This document shows, in pieces, positions 15,961 to 24,762 of a DNA stretch of 64,000 nt (position 1 is its first letter; every line of letters starts with the position of its first letter). The notes below the pieces were generated by a model, which worked only from the letters and a program-made list of their open reading frames with translations, searched no databases and was not told where the DNA came from. The translations under genes were made by a program, and so were the position numbers. The stretch is from positions 1-64,000 of the forward strand of contig CABIZF010000005.1 of assembly GCA_902363135.1 (NCBI GenBank). The letters are read 5' to 3'. This DNA comes from Lachnospiraceae bacterium (lineage in GTDB: Bacteria > Bacillota > Clostridia > Lachnospirales > Lachnospiraceae).

Positions 15961-16530
15961 TTATACTGCTGCTTCGCTCTCTGTCATTTCCTCTTCGTAC
16001 ATAAGAAGGGTTCCTTCTTCGTCCATAGGAAGGGCCGTGATCTCTTCGTCCACAACGGTTTCTTTGTCTTTCTCGAAAGAAATTGCGAAGCCTGCCTGAT
16101 TGTTTCCGACGATCATTACCCAAATATCGCCGTCCACTGCGTCTTTGTGGTGAAGGCAGATAACATAGCGCGCGCCCTGTCTGTTGTCGATACCGCCGAT
16201 CTTTACGGTGCGGCGCTTCTTCGCCTTGTCTTCTGTAACTCTGGCGGTGTCACAAAGGTATTTGAACTTGTTTCCGTCAAAGGTCATAATTCCTGTTTTC
16301 AGGGTTACTTCCTCTTCTGTTACGATCGTTTTGCTCTTCTTTCCAGTGTCGTCCTTTGCGGTGTAGAAAGAAGGTTTGTATTCCACGGACGCGCCACCGG
16401 AAATATAGGCCATTAAATTTTCAGGCTTGCAAATATCTGCAGTCACCGGAACGGTCGAACCGTCGAAGGCCTGAATATACACATCAGCGCTTCCAAGAAT
16501 TATTCTTTCCATGCTCTGTTCTCCTTTCAT
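15961..16530 (-). CDS. major tail (tube) protein
   Basis: 189 aa. Beta-rich, with ILGSADVYIQAFDGSTVPVT at the start, a GGASVEYKPSFYTAKDD region and QAGFAISFEKDKETVVDEEI near the end, typical of phi13/Lactobacillus-type major tail proteins. It precedes the tail chaperones and follows the head-tail joining genes. ATG 16530 overlaps the upstream gene by 4 bases. It polymerises into the tail tube. Confidence 0.85.
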   Translation of the reverse strand: MKGEQSMERIILGSADVYIQAFDGSTVPVTADICKPENLMAYISGGASVEYKPSFYTAKDDTGKKSKTIVTEEEVTLKTGIMTFDGNKFKYLCDTARVTEDKAKKRRTVKIGGIDNRQGARYVICLHHKDAVDGDIWVMIVGNNQAGFAISFEKDKETVVDEEITALPMDEEGTLLMYEEEMTESEAAV

Positions 16531-16865
16531 TTTTTCTGTGTGATCGTGAAGTCGTAGGCCGTCTGTGTTGTGTCTTCCTGTGGTATCTGTGCTTGATACT
16601 TCCGAAACTCAACGTCGAACAAAACCGTTTCTTCGATCTGCTTTTCCAGATCCGGATCTGCTTTTCTCTCTGTGTAAAGTTCCAGTGATCCTTCAATCTC
16701 ACGGATCCGGTTTTTGGTATCGTCGCCCCGCTGCCTTTCCGCGGAAAGGTACACAAGAAACGGGGGATCCGGTACCGGTTTTTTATTTGTTGCTGTGAAC
16801 TGATTTCGCGCAATCGGAAGGCCTAACCCTTCGGCGCGTTTTATGATCTCTTCAAACGTCGTCAC
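16527..16865 (-). CDS. head-tail joining/tail completion protein
   Basis: 112 aa. MTTFEEIIKRAEGLGLPIAR start, PDPPFLVYLSAERQRGDD and a helical middle; this is the position and size of the tail terminator in HK97-like gene orders (between gp10-like protein and major tail protein). Both ends overlap the neighbours by 4 bases. The role is inferred mainly from synteny. Confidence 0.7.
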   Translation of the reverse strand: MTTFEEIIKRAEGLGLPIARNQFTATNKKPVPDPPFLVYLSAERQRGDDTKNRIREIEGSLELYTERKADPDLEKQIEETVLFDVEFRKYQAQIPQEDTTQTAYDFTITQKK

Positions 16866-17236
16866 CTTCCGATCGCTCCTTTCACTTTGTCTTCAAACTC
16901 TGCCGCGGCTTTTTCCTCTACCGGGCGAATATGTTCGATCGCTTTTACTCTGCGTCCGTCGCGGCCGACGTGTCCTTTTTCAAGAAGGTGTGTCAACTGA
17001 TAATCAGTCTCGTTGTAAACCGTGTTTCGTTTGGAACTCTTGCTTTCGTAAGTGTTCTTTTTGGCCCACCCCTTCGCATAAGAACCAGTTAAAACCGGGC
17101 TTGTGCTTTTCAACTCCTGAACGGCTTCTTCGGCCACTTCGTCGGTTGCTTTTTTGATCGCGTCCGCTACTTCCTGCGAATACTCGCTAAGCCCCTGCGC
17201 CAATTCCTGCGCAAGTTCACTAACCTTTATACCCAC
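16862..17236 (-). CDS. HK97 gp10-like head-tail protein
   Basis: 124 aa. MGIKVSELAQELAQGLSEYS and SPVLTGSYAKGWAKKNTYES, then YQLTHLLEKGHVGRDGRRV and IRPVEEKAAAEFEDKVKGA are the defining features of the HK97-gp10/tail-component family. It overlaps both neighbours. It helps connect head and tail. Confidence 0.88.
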   Translation of the reverse strand: MGIKVSELAQELAQGLSEYSQEVADAIKKATDEVAEEAVQELKSTSPVLTGSYAKGWAKKNTYESKSSKRNTVYNETDYQLTHLLEKGHVGRDGRRVKAIEHIRPVEEKAAAEFEDKVKGAIGR

Positions 17237-17499
17237 TATCTGTTCCCTACTCTCTGCCCTGCGTACACTTCGATCTTGTCGTTTGCTTTCGGGCCATACG
17301 TCCGGTACACCGTCAAGCGCTCCGAACCGTACAGAACGACGTCTTGACCGGTGTATTCGTTCGCGAAAACCTCAAACATATAGCGGGCCTTCATTCCCTT
17401 TTCACCTGCTGCCGCGTATTCGTCACGGCCGATCGGGTTCACCGTTGCGAAAACCTTCGCTTTCACGTCTTCTTCGCGGGTTTCTCCCTGATCTATCAA
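17236..17499 (-). CDS. head-tail adaptor (head closure) protein
   Basis: 87 aa from TTG 17499. The frame is open further to about 17523, where ITLIDQGETREE-type residues fit the family better, and a ribosome site AAAGGCGGTGAG lies at about 17530. No ATG/GTG occurs there, so an unusual start (ATC 17517) is possible. VFATVNPIGRDEYAAAGEKG and GSERLTVYRTYGP resemble the SPP1 gp16-type adaptors. It lies between connector and gp10-like gene. Confidence 0.7.
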   Translation of the reverse strand: MIDQGETREEDVKAKVFATVNPIGRDEYAAAGEKGMKARYMFEVFANEYTGQDVVLYGSERLTVYRTYGPKANDKIEVYAGQRVGNR

Positions 17500-17504
17500 T
17501 GTTA

Positions 17505-17795
17505 TTACTGCGTCGATCTGTACTCACCGCCTTTTATTTTGGTTAAGATCATGTTGTAACTGTTCATTAACCGTTCGTGGTTTGCGTCCATGCTATAATT
17601 TGCCTTGACATAAGTTAGAACGGCTTCAATTATCAGCGGATCTTCCGGGGCTTTCAGGTATTCTTCCGCGACACCTATTCTTTTCAGGTCTGCCAGTGCA
17701 AAGTCAACGTAACGGAAAACGTCTTTGTCCAGTTCGTCCGTTGACATTTTCCGCGTTCGTAACTTTGCGGCCGCCTTTAACTCGTCAATCGTCAT
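17505..17795 (-). CDS. head-tail connector protein
   Basis: 96 aa, helical. VFRYVDFALADLKRIGVAEE, APEDPLIIEAVLTYVKANYS and MNSYNMILTKIKGG match gp6/gp15-type connectors that sit under the portal. ATG 17795 follows GAAAGGCGG. First gene after the capsid gene. Confidence 0.82.
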   Translation of the reverse strand: MTIDELKAAAKLRTRKMSTDELDKDVFRYVDFALADLKRIGVAEEYLKAPEDPLIIEAVLTYVKANYSMDANHERLMNSYNMILTKIKGGEYRSTQ

Positions 17796-17820
17796 AAGAA
17801 GCCGCCTTTCCTGTTATTGC

Positions 17821-19032
17821 TTACGCTGACGCCGGGCGTTTTACTCTGATGAAGCCATTGTGGGCCGCTACGGCACCGCCCGCGAAAATGTCCGCGCGGT
17901 ATGCGATCTGTCCCTGCTTGAACTTATAATCAAGGGACTTTCTGGCGTCAATGTCGGAAAAGATCGCCATTTCGTAGTTGCTTAACGGTCCGTATGCCAT
18001 GCAGTAAACGATCGCCTTTGTCTGCGTGTCTGTGACTGCTCCACAAGCGGCATTGATAACATACGGTACACCGTCGATCGTGCCGGTGTTTCCATGGTTC
18101 ACAATGGTATAAACCTTTCTTCCCTGCTTGTCGCGAAGTTTCGCGAAGGCTTTCAGATCTCTTTTGTTCAGGATCAGAACTGCAGCGTCTTCCACGTCCT
18201 CGTCGCCGCCGAAATCATAGATAATGTCGTCCAGTGTTCCGTCGTCGATCGCTGTTTTTTCAAGATCGGTTGCCGGGTCGATAACCTGATCTTTTGTTTC
18301 TGTCGGGTTGTGGAAAATTCCTTTGAACTTTCCGGAAGTTCCGTCACCGATCAGGATCTGACGGCTCATATATCTACGGATCGCCTTTGTTACGGATCCT
18401 TCCACTACGCCGTCATAGTCTGCGTTCGGAAGTTTGATCATTTCTTCCGGTTCCTCGGTGTATGCGGTGATCTTCTGTTTCTCGATCGTCACATAGCCGA
18501 AAACGGGTTCTGTTGCGTTGTAGTCGCCGCCTTCTGTGGTGCCGCCTGCTCCGTCGCCGTAGGACTTAACATAGCCCCTCTGGTATGTCTCGCCGCCATT
18601 TAACGGAATAGAAGTTACACGGTCCACAAGGGAAGAAACGTCGTTAAATGTTTCTTTCACATCTGCCGCGCTGTGTGCCGGTGTTACGGTCTGGCTGACG
18701 GAAAGGGCGTTCTTTACGCCGAAGGTTTTCTTCGCGGAAAACTTGACCGCTTTTCCGTCTTTGATGTTCTGGCCGCGTTCCTCTCTGGCCTTGTCCTTCA
18801 CTTCTTCGCTTTTCTCGCCGCCGGTCGGCTCTGCGCCGCCTTCTGCGTCTTTTGCGATACCGGCCAACTTCTCGCGGTTCTTTACGTCGTCCAGAATACC
18901 GGTGATCGTGGTTGCTTCTTCCAGAAGCGCGTCAAGATCTTTTCCTGTTGCTGCCTGCGCCTGTGTGTTCAGGTCTTTCAGGCGGGCTTTTAAGTCTTTG
19001 ACGCTCATTTTTACAAGATCTTCGTACTTCAT
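17821..19032 (-). CDS. HK97-type major capsid protein with N-terminal scaffold domain
   Basis: 403 aa. Residues 1-100 are coiled coil (VKDLKARLKDLNTQAQAATG), the delta domain removed by the protease. The rest is the HK97 fold: GGETYQRGYVKSYGDGAGGT, MIKLPNADYDGVVEGSVTKA, RQILIGDGTSGKFKGIFHN, GYxxxxAAHNGFIRVKRPA end. It follows the protease gene by 3 bases. It forms the icosahedral head. Confidence 0.95.
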   Translation of the reverse strand: MKYEDLVKMSVKDLKARLKDLNTQAQAATGKDLDALLEEATTITGILDDVKNREKLAGIAKDAEGGAEPTGGEKSEEVKDKAREERGQNIKDGKAVKFSAKKTFGVKNALSVSQTVTPAHSAADVKETFNDVSSLVDRVTSIPLNGGETYQRGYVKSYGDGAGGTTEGGDYNATEPVFGYVTIEKQKITAYTEEPEEMIKLPNADYDGVVEGSVTKAIRRYMSRQILIGDGTSGKFKGIFHNPTETKDQVIDPATDLEKTAIDDGTLDDIIYDFGGDEDVEDAAVLILNKRDLKAFAKLRDKQGRKVYTIVNHGNTGTIDGVPYVINAACGAVTDTQTKAIVYCMAYGPLSNYEMAIFSDIDARKSLDYKFKQGQIAYRADIFAGGAVAAHNGFIRVKRPASA

Positions 19033-19035
19033 GCT

Positions 19036-19794
19036 TTATTCTCCTTCCATAATTGCTTTGACAGCAAGATCGCGGATCTCCTGTCTTTTTCTCGCGGCCG
19101 CTTCCTCTGCCGCCTGCTGCTCCGGATCGGGTCCGGACTTTGCAACCTTTAATTTTTCCGGGAACTTGCAGTGGGCTTTCTTCATGTAGTCCCCGACTGC
19201 TGCCGCGTATTCCTTCGCTTCCGTGGTCTTAACCTCGAAATATTCCGCGGCTTTCGCCCCGTTCAACCAACTTTCGGCGTCCATTAACGCTTCGATCTGG
19301 TCGATTGTTACGCCTTCTTTCAGGTGTTCGGCGTATATGTTCAAAATTCCGGTTCTGATCTGGTCCAGATCGTCGGCCATTTTTCGCATATCTGCCGCGT
19401 TGCCTTCGCAATAACTCCACGGGTTATGGATCATCAAGAAGGCGTTTGAAGGAATTTCCGGTGGTTCGCTTCCTGCGAACGCAAGGATCGAAGCGATTGA
19501 ACCGGCCAAGCCGTCAACATAGACTTTCACGTTCGCTTTTGCCGCGTGGCGCTTAATCATGTTATAGATCGCGATCCCGGCAAATACGGAACCACCGCCG
19601 GAATTAACGTAAACGTTCAGATCTTTTCCTTCCTGCTCCGAAAGGAAATTCTTGATCGCGTCCGGGTACTGGTCTTCGTCTTGCCATGCTCCCCACCAGT
19701 CGGAAACAATGTCACCGTAGAAATACAGATCCGCGCTTGTCTCCGTTTGATTTTTGAAAGTAAAACCTTTAAGTGTTGGCATTTCTTTTTTCAC
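19036..19794 (-). CDS. ClpP-like prohead protease
   Basis: 252 aa. VYVNSGGGSVFAGIAIYNMI, then GLAGSIASILAFAGS (nucleophile Ser) and FLMIHNPWSYCEG (catalytic His) are the ClpP/serine-protease signature; Asp is probably in ALMDAESWLNG. The C-terminus is Lys/Arg/Glu-rich. It overlaps the portal gene by 26 bases and precedes the capsid gene. It trims the capsid delta domain. Confidence 0.93.
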   Translation of the reverse strand: MKKEMPTLKGFTFKNQTETSADLYFYGDIVSDWWGAWQDEDQYPDAIKNFLSEQEGKDLNVYVNSGGGSVFAGIAIYNMIKRHAAKANVKVYVDGLAGSIASILAFAGSEPPEIPSNAFLMIHNPWSYCEGNAADMRKMADDLDQIRTGILNIYAEHLKEGVTIDQIEALMDAESWLNGAKAAEYFEVKTTEAKEYAAAVGDYMKKAHCKFPEKLKVAKSGPDPEQQAAEEAAARKRQEIRDLAVKAIMEGE

Positions 19795-21058
19795 CGCCTT
19801 TCATAATCACCGGCACGAACATTTTCAAAATTTGAATTGCCGTCGCCGCCTGCTGCCCTTCACCTGCTGCCGGCGGTTCTTCGGATCCGGATCCGGGACC
19901 TGCGCCGCCGTTTGCCTGTCCTGTCTGGTAAAGGCTTTGATCGTCTGCCTTTACATAGTTCAGACTTACCATTCTCACGTCACCGTCTTCGATCGGCTCA
20001 TAATACATTAGTTCCCTGTATTCGTTGATCGTGATAATTCCGCGGTCGTACAGGGTAGAACCGATCGTGGCTCTTGTCTGTAACGTCGCGTATTGCAGCC
20101 GGTTAGAAGTGAAAATGATTTTGTTTCCGAAGCCGCGTTCGCGCTCCGTTAATAACTTGAAAGTAAATTCAAGGGATAACTGCAGGGCGATCGGCTCGAT
20201 CACGCTTTCATAAAAGGCGTTCCACTCCGCTTCTGTGAACTTTGACATTAAAATGTTTTCATTCACGTTGTAATAGCGGTATAGGTTGTCGCGTAAATAC
20301 TGGCTTTGTATCGTCGGAATGTTCGGCGTTCTCTGCGTGATTTCGTGAAATTCCATGGTATTATCAAGGCCGCCTATGCCGCCGTCGTTTTCGGCGCTCA
20401 TGTATGCCGCCTGAAACTCCTGAACCTTCTTTTTCAGTTCGTCTTCGTCTGCGAAGTTGTTATATTTCAGGTAGCCTTTTAAGTTTGCCGAATTTTTCAC
20501 GGTATTTTTCAAGGCTTGCCCGGTGGCGTCCAGTAATTCAAGGGTTGTCTGTATCGCCTGATCCGGCGGTGTACCTATAAAGCGTTTTTTACTGAACCGG
20601 GCGCGAATATGGATCACGCTCTGATATGGCAATACATACGTTTTCCCGTCGTAGTCCCAAGTGAACCGGAATAAAATATTTCCGTCGTCGTCTTCATAGA
20701 TCCGGAAGGAAGACACCGTAAGCGGTACGATCTGTTTTACCTTCGTGAAGTCCTCGTTATACATCACCGCCGCGAAGGCGTTCGACTTTCTAACCAGTGT
20801 CGCCGCCATTTTGTAAAGTGCGTCGTATGCTGATAACTCCGGCGCCCACCTCAAAGAAAGAAGGCGGGCCAGATAGTCGTCTTTTATTGTCATTCCGCGG
20901 GCGTCTTTTCTCATAACCTGCGGCGTTAATTTCGCCACGTTTACCGCTATGCAATTTTCGATAGATCCTATAATGTCGCTATCGTCCAGACCGCCCCCGG
21001 CTGAATATTCACCGCGGATCGTGAAGATCGGGCTATACTTGAAACGCCTATAATTCAA
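19769..21058 (-). CDS. phage portal protein (HK97 type)
   Basis: 429 aa. NCIAVNVAKLTPQVMRKD, LVRKSNAFAAVMYNEDF, VIHIRARFSKKRFIGTPP and YRYYNVNENILMSKFTEAEW, with late YDRGIITINEYRELMYYEP, are all typical of HK97 gp3-like portals. It forms the dodecameric DNA gate at the head vertex. The C-terminal 40 residues are Gly/Gln-rich and overlap the protease gene. Confidence 0.95.
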   Translation of the reverse strand: MNYRRFKYSPIFTIRGEYSAGGGLDDSDIIGSIENCIAVNVAKLTPQVMRKDARGMTIKDDYLARLLSLRWAPELSAYDALYKMAATLVRKSNAFAAVMYNEDFTKVKQIVPLTVSSFRIYEDDDGNILFRFTWDYDGKTYVLPYQSVIHIRARFSKKRFIGTPPDQAIQTTLELLDATGQALKNTVKNSANLKGYLKYNNFADEDELKKKVQEFQAAYMSAENDGGIGGLDNTMEFHEITQRTPNIPTIQSQYLRDNLYRYYNVNENILMSKFTEAEWNAFYESVIEPIALQLSLEFTFKLLTERERGFGNKIIFTSNRLQYATLQTRATIGSTLYDRGIITINEYRELMYYEPIEDGDVRMVSLNYVKADDQSLYQTGQANGGAGPGSGSEEPPAAGEGQQAATAIQILKMFVPVIMKGGEKRNANT

Positions 21059-21205
21059 AAAATCTTTTATAATTCCCGTTTGTCTTCACCCCCTGTTCTT
21101 CGTCCTGTAATTCCGGTTAAATTTCCATGCTTCAATCGTACAAAAAAAGATCGTGAAATTCTGACCTACTTTCAGGCAGCAAAAAAGAAGGCCGAAACCC
21201 TCTTT

Positions 21206-22879
21206 TTACGCTGCGTTTGTAAGTTGTCTCCCGATCTCTTTGTGGAATTTCATTTTCACGGCCAACGCGTCGAAGATTGACACGGCGCCGTCTATGTGTG
21301 CGCGCTTTTCCAGTTTTACCGGCTTCATGCGGCTGTCGTTTATGTTAATATCAACGGCCACGTTCAGAAGGTGCGCGCGAAGAAGATTGTTTTCGCCCAG
21401 ACAGTACGCCCCGTCTTTCAAGTCACCTTCAAAGGTATGTAATACCGGTGTAAGGTTTGTTCCCTGATATACGTCGTCCATGTGGAAGCCCGCTTCTTTC
21501 ATTTCCTGCACCAGATAACCCGCACAATAACGGTCATAGCCCACTTTTAACGGTTTGATCTTGTAAACCTTTACAAGTTCAATAAGCCAGTTAAACACGT
21601 CTTTGTAGTCCACCTGATGTTCTCCGGATATTTTCAAGAAGCCTTGCTGTTCAAAAATGTTATACGGAACATTTTCTTCGTTGATCGCCACTTTGAAGCG
21701 TTCCCGCGGCATGAAGAATTTTGTAATAACATAGTTCTTCCCGTCCTTTTCGATAATGAGTGAAGCGGCCGTAAGGTCCGTCGTTCTGGAAAGGTCGATC
21801 CCTGCCACGCAATAGCACCCGCGGAAGTCTTCAAGGGTGAAGCGCTGTCCTGCTGCCCTTTCTACGTCCACATAGTCAAGCCATGCGATCGAAGAATTTT
21901 GTTTGATATTACAGAACTTCGTCAAGAACTCCGCTTTTGCTGCGAGTGATTTCTTTGCAACGGCGATCTTGTCTTCGTAGTATTCCCACGATACGGAAAC
22001 GCCCAAGTTCGGGTTTGACTTCTCTAATTCTTCGCGGGTGTCCCACTTCTCCACGTCGTCAATGATAAACAGGAACGGAAGAAGGCGTTTTTCTGTGTCG
22101 CCCTTTCCTCTGCCTTTCAGGAACGCCGTCGATCGCTTCATAAGTTCGTCGTAAATGCCGTCGTTCTCATATCCTGCAGTGGACGTCGACAAAATAAGCG
22201 GTTGTTTTCTGGCTCCCAGTGCCGACGCCATAACGTCGTATTGCTTCAAGCCCTGATCGCCCGGCCATGCTTCCATTTCGTCGTTTAGAACAAAGTGTGG
22301 GTTGAAACCGTCGGACTTTTTAGAGTTGAACGCGATCTTCTTTATGGTCGTGTTGAACTCCTGAATATAAATATCCGAACGGCGTTTCTTGCTAATCTCG
22401 GAAAGTTCTTCGTCCTGCTGCACGATCTGGTAAAATGCGTCGTATGCAAGATCGGCCTGTTCCAATTTCGGGGCCAGACAGTACAGTTTCGCGCCGTATT
22501 CTCCGTCTATGTATGCCATGTATGCCATGATCGCGGCGGCGAATAGGGTTTTACCATTCTTTCTTGCAACTACCAGAAAAACTTCCCTAAATTGCCGGTA
22601 CCCGGTGTTTTTGTCCAGAATGCCGAAGATCGCGGAAACGATCGCTTTCTGCCACAATTCCAACTTTAGAAGGTCGTTTCTGCCTTCTGAATGGTGACAG
22701 TAGTTTTCTATGAACTTGATCGCCTTGTTGGCCTTCTTTTGGTCGAAAACCCATTCCCCGTTCTTGATACCCTCAACCAGAATTTTATAGATCGCTTTGA
22801 TCCATTTACCGGCCCGAATACGTCCCGACGTGATCGCGTCGTGGTATTCAAAAATATAATTGTGTGCCTGCTTATTCAT
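21206..22879 (-). CDS. terL: terminase large subunit
   Basis: 557 aa from ATG 22879 (GTG 22882 directly precedes it). ATPase: Walker A VVARKNGKT (about 105-112) and Walker B FVLNDEME. Nuclease: GIDLSRTTD, the RuvC-type first Asp motif. Terminase_1 family. It overlaps the small-subunit gene. It cuts concatemers and pumps DNA into proheads. The 146 bp between it and the portal gene hold no gene. Confidence 0.96.
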   Translation of the reverse strand: MNKQAHNYIFEYHDAITSGRIRAGKWIKAIYKILVEGIKNGEWVFDQKKANKAIKFIENYCHHSEGRNDLLKLELWQKAIVSAIFGILDKNTGYRQFREVFLVVARKNGKTLFAAAIMAYMAYIDGEYGAKLYCLAPKLEQADLAYDAFYQIVQQDEELSEISKKRRSDIYIQEFNTTIKKIAFNSKKSDGFNPHFVLNDEMEAWPGDQGLKQYDVMASALGARKQPLILSTSTAGYENDGIYDELMKRSTAFLKGRGKGDTEKRLLPFLFIIDDVEKWDTREELEKSNPNLGVSVSWEYYEDKIAVAKKSLAAKAEFLTKFCNIKQNSSIAWLDYVDVERAAGQRFTLEDFRGCYCVAGIDLSRTTDLTAASLIIEKDGKNYVITKFFMPRERFKVAINEENVPYNIFEQQGFLKISGEHQVDYKDVFNWLIELVKVYKIKPLKVGYDRYCAGYLVQEMKEAGFHMDDVYQGTNLTPVLHTFEGDLKDGAYCLGENNLLRAHLLNVAVDININDSRMKPVKLEKRAHIDGAVSIFDALAVKMKFHKEIGRQLTNAA

Positions 22880-23261
22880 CACGAAGCGCCGCTAACTTTG
22901 AAACCTTTTTCTTCTCTTTTGGCGGTAAATATTCGATCAACTGGTTGATAATTTGGGTATATTGCCGCGCGTATTTTTCATAAATTGCCGTTGAAGGGTG
23001 GGCTTTTATGAATTTCTGCGAAGCGTTTTTCGTTTCTGTTGTCAGGCCTTCTTTTTTCAATTCTGTTTTGGCCTGCAGAAGTGCAACTTTCAGGAAGGCC
23101 GCTTCGTCGATCACTGAATTTACAAGGGTTCGCCGGTCCTCGTCTTCGATCCCCGCGAACATTTCAGAAAGTTTTGCTTTCTCTTTCTTTATTCTTCCTT
23201 CTGTCAGATAATTAGTTCTTTTTTGTGGTTTGTTTTTCGTTGTCGTCGTATTTTCTGGCAT
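22872..23261 (-). CDS. terS: terminase small subunit (P27 type)
   Basis: 129 aa. RTNYLTEGRIKKEKAKLSEM, EAAFLKVALLQAKTELKKEG and HPSTAIYEKYARQYTQIINQ correspond to the P27-type small terminase family. ATG 23261 follows AAGGGGGGTTAAAAT. It recognises the packaging site, likely the region just upstream. Confidence 0.85.
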   Translation of the reverse strand: MPENTTTTKNKPQKRTNYLTEGRIKKEKAKLSEMFAGIEDEDRRTLVNSVIDEAAFLKVALLQAKTELKKEGLTTETKNASQKFIKAHPSTAIYEKYARQYTQIINQLIEYLPPKEKKKVSKLAALRDE

Positions 23262-23389
23262 ATTTTAACCCCCCTTCTATGTGCGCGCGACTTGCAGAGT
23301 TTTTTTGACCTCACTCCCTCGGTTCTCTTTGGAAGGCCCGAAAAAGAAATACCGGGGGGGGTGGGGTTCGTGGAATGGAAAAATATTTT
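23262..23389. other. candidate cos/packaging region
   Basis: This 128-bp gap lies between the HNH gene and terS, where cos sites lie in HNH-encoding cos phages. It contains the G-rich run CCGGGGGGGGTGGGGTTCG (23353-23371) and A/T-rich flanks. The nicking position cannot be read from sequence. Confidence 0.35.
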
Positions 23390-23713
23390 TTATTTGCTTT
23401 CGATCAAATTTCCTTTTGCGTCGAACGTGTAGCGCTTCGCCTTCGCCTTGTGCTGCCTGTTGTGGTGTTCATCACATAACAGTTCTAAGTTATCAAAGGA
23501 CAGCGCCACCGCCGGATCGTTTATGTTCTCCGGCGTTAATTCTTTTTTGTGGTGAACAATTATTCCGGGGTTGATGTCTTCAACCCTTCGCACTCCGGCC
23601 AGAACTTCGGCCATGCAACGTTCACACCTGCCGCACTGTATCCGGTAATATGCGTCGCGTGTCTTTCTCCACTCCTTCGACGTATAGAAACCGTTTGTCC
23701 ATTCTTTCGCCAT
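23390..23713 (-). CDS. HNH endonuclease, packaging-associated
   Basis: 107 aa from ATG 23713 (AAGGTGAACG before it). Zinc-binding CGRCERC near residue 28 and CDEHHNRQH near the end; HNH core IIVHHKKELTPENINDP. The longer upstream frame overlaps the preceding gene and has no ribosome site. HNH proteins beside terminase assist cos cleavage in HK97-like phages; this is the likely role. Confidence 0.88.
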   Translation of the reverse strand: MAKEWTNGFYTSKEWRKTRDAYYRIQCGRCERCMAEVLAGVRRVEDINPGIIVHHKKELTPENINDPAVALSFDNLELLCDEHHNRQHKAKAKRYTFDAKGNLIESK

Positions 23714-23760
23714 TCGTTCACCTTCTTTCATTCTATCCAACGGCGCCGGCCTTTTCTGAC

Positions 23761-24126
23761 CTACTTTCCGGGCGCCTGCTGCCTGCTGCCGCCTTCTGGT
23801 TCTATGATCTCCATGTGTACCGCTATCAGATAACAGAACTCCTTCCGGTATTCGTAGAACAACCGACGGCAACAATACGTTTCCCCTAACAACTCCCAAG
23901 GTGTGTTATATAACAGGCTTGTGTATAGTTTGTCGATAATGTGACGCCGGACCTCTGGATCTGTTCCTTCCAGTGGCAATTCCTTTTTTGCTGCCTTTAT
24001 CGCTTCCGCTGCCTTTCTGTCGAAGTCTGTATGTTTGCCCGCCCTGCGCCTGCTCTGCCGCTTCTGGTCGCCGTGAACGATCGCTTTTACTATTTTCTTT
24101 GTATCTTCGTCTATCGTGTGCGCCAA
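23761..24126 (-). CDS. conserved phage protein, possible late regulator
   Basis: 121 aa from TTG 24126 (GAAGGGGG 10-17 bases before). It is rich in Lys/Arg at the start (KRQSRRRAGKHTDF), then YCCRRLFYEYRKEFCYLIA, a pattern seen in small ArpU/RinA-like proteins encoded before terminase genes in Firmicutes phages. Assignment rests on position and composition; the function is uncertain. Confidence 0.55.
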   Translation of the reverse strand: MAHTIDEDTKKIVKAIVHGDQKRQSRRRAGKHTDFDRKAAEAIKAAKKELPLEGTDPEVRRHIIDKLYTSLLYNTPWELLGETYCCRRLFYEYRKEFCYLIAVHMEIIEPEGGSRQQAPGK

Positions 24127-24153
24127 CCGTGGCAGCCCCCTTCCCCTGTGTGT

Positions 24154-24732
24154 TTATACTATCTCTGTGCCTTCAAGGTACTTCCAGAACTCCGCTTCTG
24201 TTTCCCCGTCCGAAGTTCTTCTTCCTGCCATAAGATAGCAACAATCATTCCCCCAGTACACGAACGGGGCTTCCGGACTTATTGCACACGGTCCGAACGG
24301 CTCCGTTTCTCCGTTTTCGTAGTCAATAGATTTCAGGTCGATCAGATCCAGAAACACTTCTGACACCGCGCAAACGTTCCGGCCTTCCTCTGCCTGTAAG
24401 ATCCGGATCAATGTCTTCCCCTGCTGCTGCATGATGTTTGTTACTCTATAATCTATCGTGCAACGTTTGAAGGCTTCCGGAAGATTGAAGATCTCTTTCT
24501 GTTCAATTTCGTACTGGTTCCCGAAGTCCTTTTCTGCTTTGAATACTTCCCCAACTGCCGGAAGTTCTCCGCATAACTCAATAACTGCCGCTTTAGCTTC
24601 TTTCGGGAACATTCCCGCTTTGAACCATAAAACCCACCAACCGGAAGAAAGGTAATAGCCTTCTTCCTCTTCGTCTGTTTCCGGCGTATGCCCCACCGTA
24701 AGGCCTGCGCCTGTGTATGCTGATTTCAACAT
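24154..24732 (-). CDS. hypothetical phage protein, 5' end probably frameshifted at an A8 tract
   Basis: 192 aa from ATG 24732, which has no good ribosome site. The likely original start is ATG 24763, overlapping the VRR-NUC stop as TAATG, with AGAGGGGGAAG before it. That frame stops agreeing after the A8 run at 24747-24754; with seven A it would continue into this ORF (MFFKKTVLKRMLKSAYTG). The protein contains TDEEEEGYYLSSGWWVLWF and Cys-rich patches; no family recognised. It may be phase-variable or a sequencing error. Confidence 0.6.
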   Translation of the reverse strand: MLKSAYTGAGLTVGHTPETDEEEEGYYLSSGWWVLWFKAGMFPKEAKAAVIELCGELPAVGEVFKAEKDFGNQYEIEQKEIFNLPEAFKRCTIDYRVTNIMQQQGKTLIRILQAEEGRNVCAVSEVFLDLIDLKSIDYENGETEPFGPCAISPEAPFVYWGNDCCYLMAGRRTSDGETEAEFWKYLEGTEIV

Positions 24733-24762
24733 TCTTTTCAGTACCGTTTTTTTTGAAGAACA

